The position numbers and the translations under genes were made by a program. Below are positions 15,866 through 19,636 of a stretch of 19,636 nucleotides of DNA, piece by piece. The notes under the pieces are model-generated. The model had not been told where the DNA came from. It was given only the letters and a program-made list of their open reading frames with translations, and did no database searches. The stretch covers positions 1-19,636 of the forward strand of contig JALOPK010000020.1 in the NCBI GenBank assembly GCA_025453925.1. The letters run 5' to 3'. Within the stretch, counting starts at the first letter, position 1. Each line of letters begins with the position of its first letter. This DNA comes from Candidatus Eiseniibacteriota bacterium (GTDB lineage Bacteria > JAFGKV01).

Positions 15866-16465
15866 CTACCGGCTGATCGTGACTGCCCTGCTCAGGGAGA
15901 CCTCGCCCGCTCGGATGCGGCACACGTAGACGCCTGAGACGGTGGGCGCCCCTGAGAGGTCCCTCCCGTCCCACGAGAAGCTCGTAGTGCCGGGGGCACA
16001 TCCTGCCGGACGTCCAGCCGTCCACACGAGCCTTCCGGCCAGGTCGTAGGCCGAGAGTGCAACATCGGTGGCGGAGCCAACCGTCACCGGGAACCACACC
16101 ATGCCGCGCGACGGGTTCGGGTAGGGTTCGCCGACCACGAGCTGGCGCGTTCCTGGGTCCCATTCCTCGGCCCCGGAAGGGTCACACCGTCCGTAGAAGA
16201 TGTCATTGTCATAGCCGTCATAGAAGTGGCCGCCCTCCCACACGACCCAGATCACCCCCGCGCTGTCGCTGGCCACGGCCGGAACATGGTCCACCAGGGA
16301 GTCAGACATGGTCACCTGGCGGTTGTGCCCCCACGCGCCATCATCGAACCCGCAGAGGTAGACATCACTGGAAGACGTCCACCACGTCACCCACAGGGGC
16401 CTGGGATTGAGGTGAGATTGCGCGGACGTCGTTGAATCCGGGCATGGATGACGCTCTTCCTGCAT
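15866..16465 (-). CDS. Probable 5'-truncated sorted surface protein
   Basis: 199 residues, starting at ATG 16465 with AGGGGA five bases upstream, but with no signal peptide. Residues about 23-95 hold roughly one and a half units of an extracellular repeat: WVTWWTSSSDVYLCGFDDG and PAVASDSAGVIWVVWEG, which normally occur in long tandem series in such proteins. Residues about 113-199 are a clear FlgD-like sorting domain (PYPNPSRGMVWFPV, AYDLAGRLV, WDGRDLSG, VSGVYVCRIRAG). An exported-protein C-terminus without an export signal suggests that the 5' part has been lost. Bases 16466-16608 show no missing part in any minus-strand frame. It is divergent from the SBBP gene. A real short cytoplasmic protein is less likely. 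Confidence 0.6.
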   Translation of the reverse strand: MQEERHPCPDSTTSAQSHLNPRPLWVTWWTSSSDVYLCGFDDGAWGHNRQVTMSDSLVDHVPAVASDSAGVIWVVWEGGHFYDGYDNDIFYGRCDPSGAEEWDPGTRQLVVGEPYPNPSRGMVWFPVTVGSATDVALSAYDLAGRLVWTAGRPAGCAPGTTSFSWDGRDLSGAPTVSGVYVCRIRAGEVSLSRAVTISR

Positions 16466-16608
16466 CTACGTCCCCTGGAGACCTTGAGCTGTGGCGCGTG
16501 AACGCGGCTGTTCCTGGTCGCGGATGCGGAGTCCTGGACTTCGCGATCTGGGCGGCCTAGATTACTGCCGTGGCGCGCAATCGAGAGGCACATCGAAGGG
16601 GGACTGTC

Positions 16609-19344
16609 ATGATTTCGCCGTACCCACTCGCGTTGCCCCGCGGCTTGATCACATGCTGCACCATTTGTGTCCTTTGGATCGCTCAGGAGGCTCTCTCCGG
16701 TCCTCATGGTGCCGACCACGGACGGGAGGCGGACGGGACATCACCACCTTGTCAGGCACCGCTCGGGCTGTGTGATCCTGGGGACAACTCACACCTGACG
16801 GACTGGCCTAACTACGTCTGGTCGACTCCCCTTTTCGAAGGAGTTCCGCGCGCACCTGATACCCATCCAGGCGCCGCAGCCGGGCCGGTTTCTACGCGGA
16901 CAGGGGCGCGGCGCTGCATCGGAGATCTTCCGAGTGCCCATTCGCTGGTACAGTCTGGCGATTCCCGCGATTTCGTCTTCGTGGCGTGGATGAGAGTGTA
17001 CGCGTCGGGGCTGGTGCCAACCATCGACAATGCCTCGGCCATTGTAGTGGATCGGTCCGGGAACGCGGTAGTCACCGGCACCACGAGAGGCCTGTGGGGA
17101 GATACCGACTACCTGACTGTCAAGTACGACAGCGCGGGCTCACAGCTATGGATGGCGCAACTCGACGGTGCCTCCGGGGGAGACGACTATCCTACAGCTT
17201 TGGCGGTCGATGGTCTCGGAAACATCGTCGTAACTGGCCATACCAGCTATTACCAGACTGATTGCTTGACTGTGAAGTACGACACCAACGGGAGTCTGGA
17301 ATGGGAAGCGATGTACGCCTCCGACGAATGGTACAACTTCCGCGATGAACCAACGGACATCGCTTTCGACTCATCGGGGAATATCTACATCACCGGACGC
17401 AGTGAAGGCGTCGAGTACGGCGGTACGAGCTACCTGACCATCAAGTACAGCTCGTTCGGTGAGGAGATCTGGGTCGCTCGCTTCGAGGATCCCTTGGGGT
17501 GGGGTTACGCATACGCAACGGCGCTGGCGGTGAGCCCCATCGGCGACGTGTTCGTTACGGGGTCATCGGGTTTCTCGTCTGGGGGGCCCGCGATGGTCAC
17601 GGTCAAGTATGACTCGGAAGGCGTGGAGCAGTGGGCAGTCGGCTACTGCGGCCCTTACCCTTACTCCCATGATGCCGGCAGGGACATCGCGGTGGACGCT
17701 CGCGGAGATGTCTATGTGACGGGGGAGAGTCTGTGCCTGACCGCAGACGACGAACACTATGACTACGCGACCATGAAGTACGCGTCCAACGGCGAGTTGC
17801 TCTGGGCTGCCCGCTATGACGGAGGAGGGGGCGGCAATGACTACCCGTCTCGCCTGCTCTTGGACGCCCGTGGCAACACGGTAGTGACCGGGCGCAGCAC
17901 CGGGGTGGGGATAGACTATGACTATGTCACGGTGAAGTATGACTCCAGTGGAAGTGAGTGTTGGGCGGCCCGGTACGGTGCAGAGGAGGGGAGCGATGAT
18001 CTTGCCGTGGGGCTGGGGATCGGCTCCAACGGAACCGTCTGCGTCACCGGTACATCCTGCGCGGGTCCGGATTCCGACTTCGTGACCGTCGCATACGATT
18101 CGACCGGGCAGCTCAAGTGGGCTGCACGGTACGATGGGCCTGCGTCATCTCGTGATGTGGCTGCACGTCTCGCACTCGATGAGGCGGGGTGCGTCCTCGT
18201 CTCTGGTAACGGCCGAGGCCTCGACACACACGACGACTACGCCACAGTGAAATACAGCGACCAAGGGGAGGTCTTGTGGGAAGCCCGGTACGACGGTCCG
18301 AACGATAGCAGAGACGTGCCTGCGGATATCGAGGTGGACGACACGGGACACGTGTCCGTGGCGATCACGAGCAAGGGACCTGGGGTGAACGATGACTTCG
18401 CCCTCATCCGATACGATGAAGCAGGCAGCCGGGTGTGGTTGTCACGCTATGACGGTCCCGCCCAGGGGGAGGACCATCCCGCAGCGTTAGCCATCATGCC
18501 GCGGGGAGGTCTCGTCGTCACCGGAGACACCTGGACAGGTTCGAGTTGGCAAGGCGGCCAGGCGTTTGACTGCCTCACAATGGCCTGCGATGCCGAAGGC
18601 CGGGTACGGTGGGATGCGAGCTACGGTGGGGCCGATCGAGGGTATGACCATGGGAAACGAGTCGCAGTTGATGACATGGCGAACGTGATTGTGGCGGGAT
18701 CCAGTTGGACTGACACGACATGGTACGACTATGTCACCCTGAAGTACGACGGGCAGGGGCTCCTGCTCTGGTGCAATCGATTGACGGGCACGGACTATTC
18801 CTCGTGGGATGGGCCTACGGCCCTGTGCCTGGACGATGCTGGGAACGCCATCGTGACTGGGTACGCGGAATTCACAGGTGCCGAACGAGACTTCCTCACG
18901 GTGAAGTACTCCCCATTAGGCACGGAGATGTGGCGCGCTCGGTACAACAGTGACGGGAGTGGCAATGACTTTGCGAGTGATGCTGCGGTTGACGACAGCG
19001 GCAATGTGTACGTGACGGGCTTTACCAGTGATGCTGCGGGCAGGCGCCGATGGGTCACCATCAAGTATGACTCCCTGCGGGAAGAATTCCAGGTGACCTT
19101 GAGCGAACGGGGGAATCAGACCTTCATCCTCAAAGATTTCGCCAAAGCCCAGGAGCTGATGGCCGACGTAGGCAACATCGAGGTCCTTCCCCTAAAACAG
19201 TTGGAGCGCAACACCCAATACCAACTGCGCATCAAGGCGGAACTGAATAAAGTCACCTTACCGCTGTACCTGCATTATATTCTCTTTTTTGTATCTTTAT
19301 GGGATTTTGAAACAGACTGGTATGTTGTTGAATTCATTTATTAA
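16609..19344 (+). CDS. SBBP-repeat beta-propeller protein fused in frame to a DUF4390 C-terminus
   Basis: 911 codons from ATG 16609, with GGGGGA five bases upstream; a GTG at 16570 is less likely. The N-terminus has a hydrophobic stretch (LITCCTICVLWIAQEAL) that fits a signal peptide, then a low-complexity linker. From about residue 140 come 13 copies of the SBBP repeat, each of about 55-65 residues, with the core DY.TVKYDS.G...W.ARYDG and D..GNV.VTG. Such repeats build propellers in exported proteins. The 13th repeat stops after VTIKYDS. The last 85 or so residues (EEFQVTLSERGNQTFILKDF ... SLWDFETDWYVVEFIY) belong to another family, DUF4390. The expected sorting domain is absent. The native gene is therefore probably truncated by the junction near 19057-19090. 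Confidence 0.8.
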   Translation: MISPYPLALPRGLITCCTICVLWIAQEALSGPHGADHGREADGTSPPCQAPLGLCDPGDNSHLTDWPNYVWSTPLFEGVPRAPDTHPGAAAGPVSTRTGARRCIGDLPSAHSLVQSGDSRDFVFVAWMRVYASGLVPTIDNASAIVVDRSGNAVVTGTTRGLWGDTDYLTVKYDSAGSQLWMAQLDGASGGDDYPTALAVDGLGNIVVTGHTSYYQTDCLTVKYDTNGSLEWEAMYASDEWYNFRDEPTDIAFDSSGNIYITGRSEGVEYGGTSYLTIKYSSFGEEIWVARFEDPLGWGYAYATALAVSPIGDVFVTGSSGFSSGGPAMVTVKYDSEGVEQWAVGYCGPYPYSHDAGRDIAVDARGDVYVTGESLCLTADDEHYDYATMKYASNGELLWAARYDGGGGGNDYPSRLLLDARGNTVVTGRSTGVGIDYDYVTVKYDSSGSECWAARYGAEEGSDDLAVGLGIGSNGTVCVTGTSCAGPDSDFVTVAYDSTGQLKWAARYDGPASSRDVAARLALDEAGCVLVSGNGRGLDTHDDYATVKYSDQGEVLWEARYDGPNDSRDVPADIEVDDTGHVSVAITSKGPGVNDDFALIRYDEAGSRVWLSRYDGPAQGEDHPAALAIMPRGGLVVTGDTWTGSSWQGGQAFDCLTMACDAEGRVRWDASYGGADRGYDHGKRVAVDDMANVIVAGSSWTDTTWYDYVTLKYDGQGLLLWCNRLTGTDYSSWDGPTALCLDDAGNAIVTGYAEFTGAERDFLTVKYSPLGTEMWRARYNSDGSGNDFASDAAVDDSGNVYVTGFTSDAAGRRRWVTIKYDSLREEFQVTLSERGNQTFILKDFAKAQELMADVGNIEVLPLKQLERNTQYQLRIKAELNKVTLPLYLHYILFFVSLWDFETDWYVVEFIY
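19057..19344 (+). other. 3' fragment of a DUF4390 gene joined in frame
   Basis: About 90 codons matching the C-terminal part of DUF4390 as I know the family: KYDSLREEFQVTLSERG, a middle with KDFAKAQELM, LKQLERNTQYQLRIKAEL, LPLYLHYILFF and the terminal SLWDFETDWY. The N-terminal half and signal peptide of that gene are missing; SBBP repeats take their place. Bases 19261-19344 are about 31 % G+C by hand count, against clearly above 60 % in the SBBP part. Directly followed by an NtrY-like gene start, the neighbour expected for DUF4390. Confidence 0.7.
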
Positions 19345-19381
19345 TACCTCGTCAGAAGCCATCGGCCCGTTGCCGGCCTCC

Positions 19382-19396
19382 CCGGCCGCGGGCCGG
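19382..19396 (+). other. GC hairpin between DUF4390 fragment and kinase gene
   Basis: CCGGCC-GCG-GGCCGG, a perfect 6-bp stem with a 3-base loop, 37 bases after the DUF4390 stop. No T-run follows. It might attenuate read-through into the kinase gene. Confidence 0.3.
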
Positions 19397-19434
19397 AAAT
19401 CCGAACCGTCCCACAACTCTATCTCGCCCACAGC

Positions 19435-19636
19435 ATGAAGGTACTGCTTACCGAAGAGCAAAAAGAACAGCGCCGCCGCAAGCGGGAAAGGATCATCATC
19501 GGGATCACCTTTCTGGTGGTCATCGCCCTGACCTTCTGGGAAACCCGGATCCTGAGGACCGACATCCCCTTCACCAATCCCCAGCGGGTGGTCATTTTCG
19601 CCCTGGTCAATATCAACATCATCCTGCTGCTCCTGT
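19435..19636 (+). CDS. NtrY-like sensor histidine kinase, N-terminal 67 residues only
   Basis: Open from ATG 19435 to the window edge (MKVLLTEEQKEQRRRKRERI...). A basic, charged start is followed by a membrane helix at about residues 20-35 (IIIGITFLVVIALTFWE), a short loop (TRILRTDIPFTNPQ) and the start of a second helix (VVIFALVNINIILLLL). This layout and wording match the N-terminus of NtrY-type kinases in Desulfobacterota, which sit behind a DUF4390 gene and ahead of an NtrX-type response regulator. The kinase domain itself is outside the window, so the name rests on the N-terminus and the neighbour. It probably does not belong to the same genome as the genes left of 19057. Confidence 0.65.
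   Translation, partial: MKVLLTEEQKEQRRRKRERIIIGITFLVVIALTFWETRILRTDIPFTNPQRVVIFALVNINIILLLL

Noticed and set aside
16570-16608. GTG start for the SBBP gene
   Set aside because: Adds 13 charged residues before the signal peptide, and the ribosome site fits ATG 16609.
17040-19074. Tandem DNA repeat or CRISPR-like array
   Set aside because: Periodicity comes from the SBBP protein repeats; the DNA copies are divergent and in frame.

Overview
The window looks like high-GC bacterial chromosome from a poorly cultured lineage of the FCB/Eisenbacteria type. That placement is an inference. It rests on several secreted proteins that end in a FlgD/T9SS-like C-terminal sorting module (PNP...YDxxGR...WDG...G.Y), on PD40 and SBBP propellers, and on the rplM-rpsI-rpsB cluster.

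Layout. 1-1825, minus strand: ribosomal protein genes rplM, rpsI and rpsB (rpsB runs off the left edge). 2012-3208, plus: a VanZ-like membrane protein with a large unassigned extracytoplasmic part. 3442-6840, minus: three genes for exported proteins in the order PD40 propeller, GH113 glycoside hydrolase, small FG-GAP-like protein, the last two tightly coupled. 6841-7649: about 800 bases with no convincing gene but one perfect 14-bp palindrome. 7650-10630, minus: a PtsN-like EIIA protein, then a MocR-type regulator coupled to a COG0731 radical SAM enzyme, with phased repeats over the MocR promoter. 10708-13785, minus: an alkaline-phosphatase-superfamily phosphodiesterase followed by a GT4 glycosyltransferase. 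14068-15741, plus: a secreted multidomain beta-sandwich protein. 15866-16465, minus: a fragment that looks like the 3' end of another sorted protein. 16609 onward, plus: an SBBP-repeat propeller.

The most notable feature is near 19057-19090. There the 13th SBBP repeat passes in frame into the C-terminal part of a DUF4390 protein, followed by the start of an NtrY-like sensor kinase gene. DUF4390-ntrY is an arrangement I associate with Desulfobacterota/Deltaproteobacteria, and base composition drops sharply after the switch. Both families carry a TIKYDS-like stretch at the switch, so this is either a chimeric contig joined through a short shared sequence or a real recombination at microhomology. 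Everything right of about 19057 should be treated as possibly from another genome.

How the genes work together: the 3442-6840 cluster probably exports a mannan-type glycosidase with accessory surface proteins; the MocR-radical SAM pair looks like a self-regulated unit; the phosphodiesterase-GT4 pair fits cell-envelope or glycan metabolism. No CRISPR array, tRNA, rRNA or insertion sequence was seen. No complete new system could be demonstrated.
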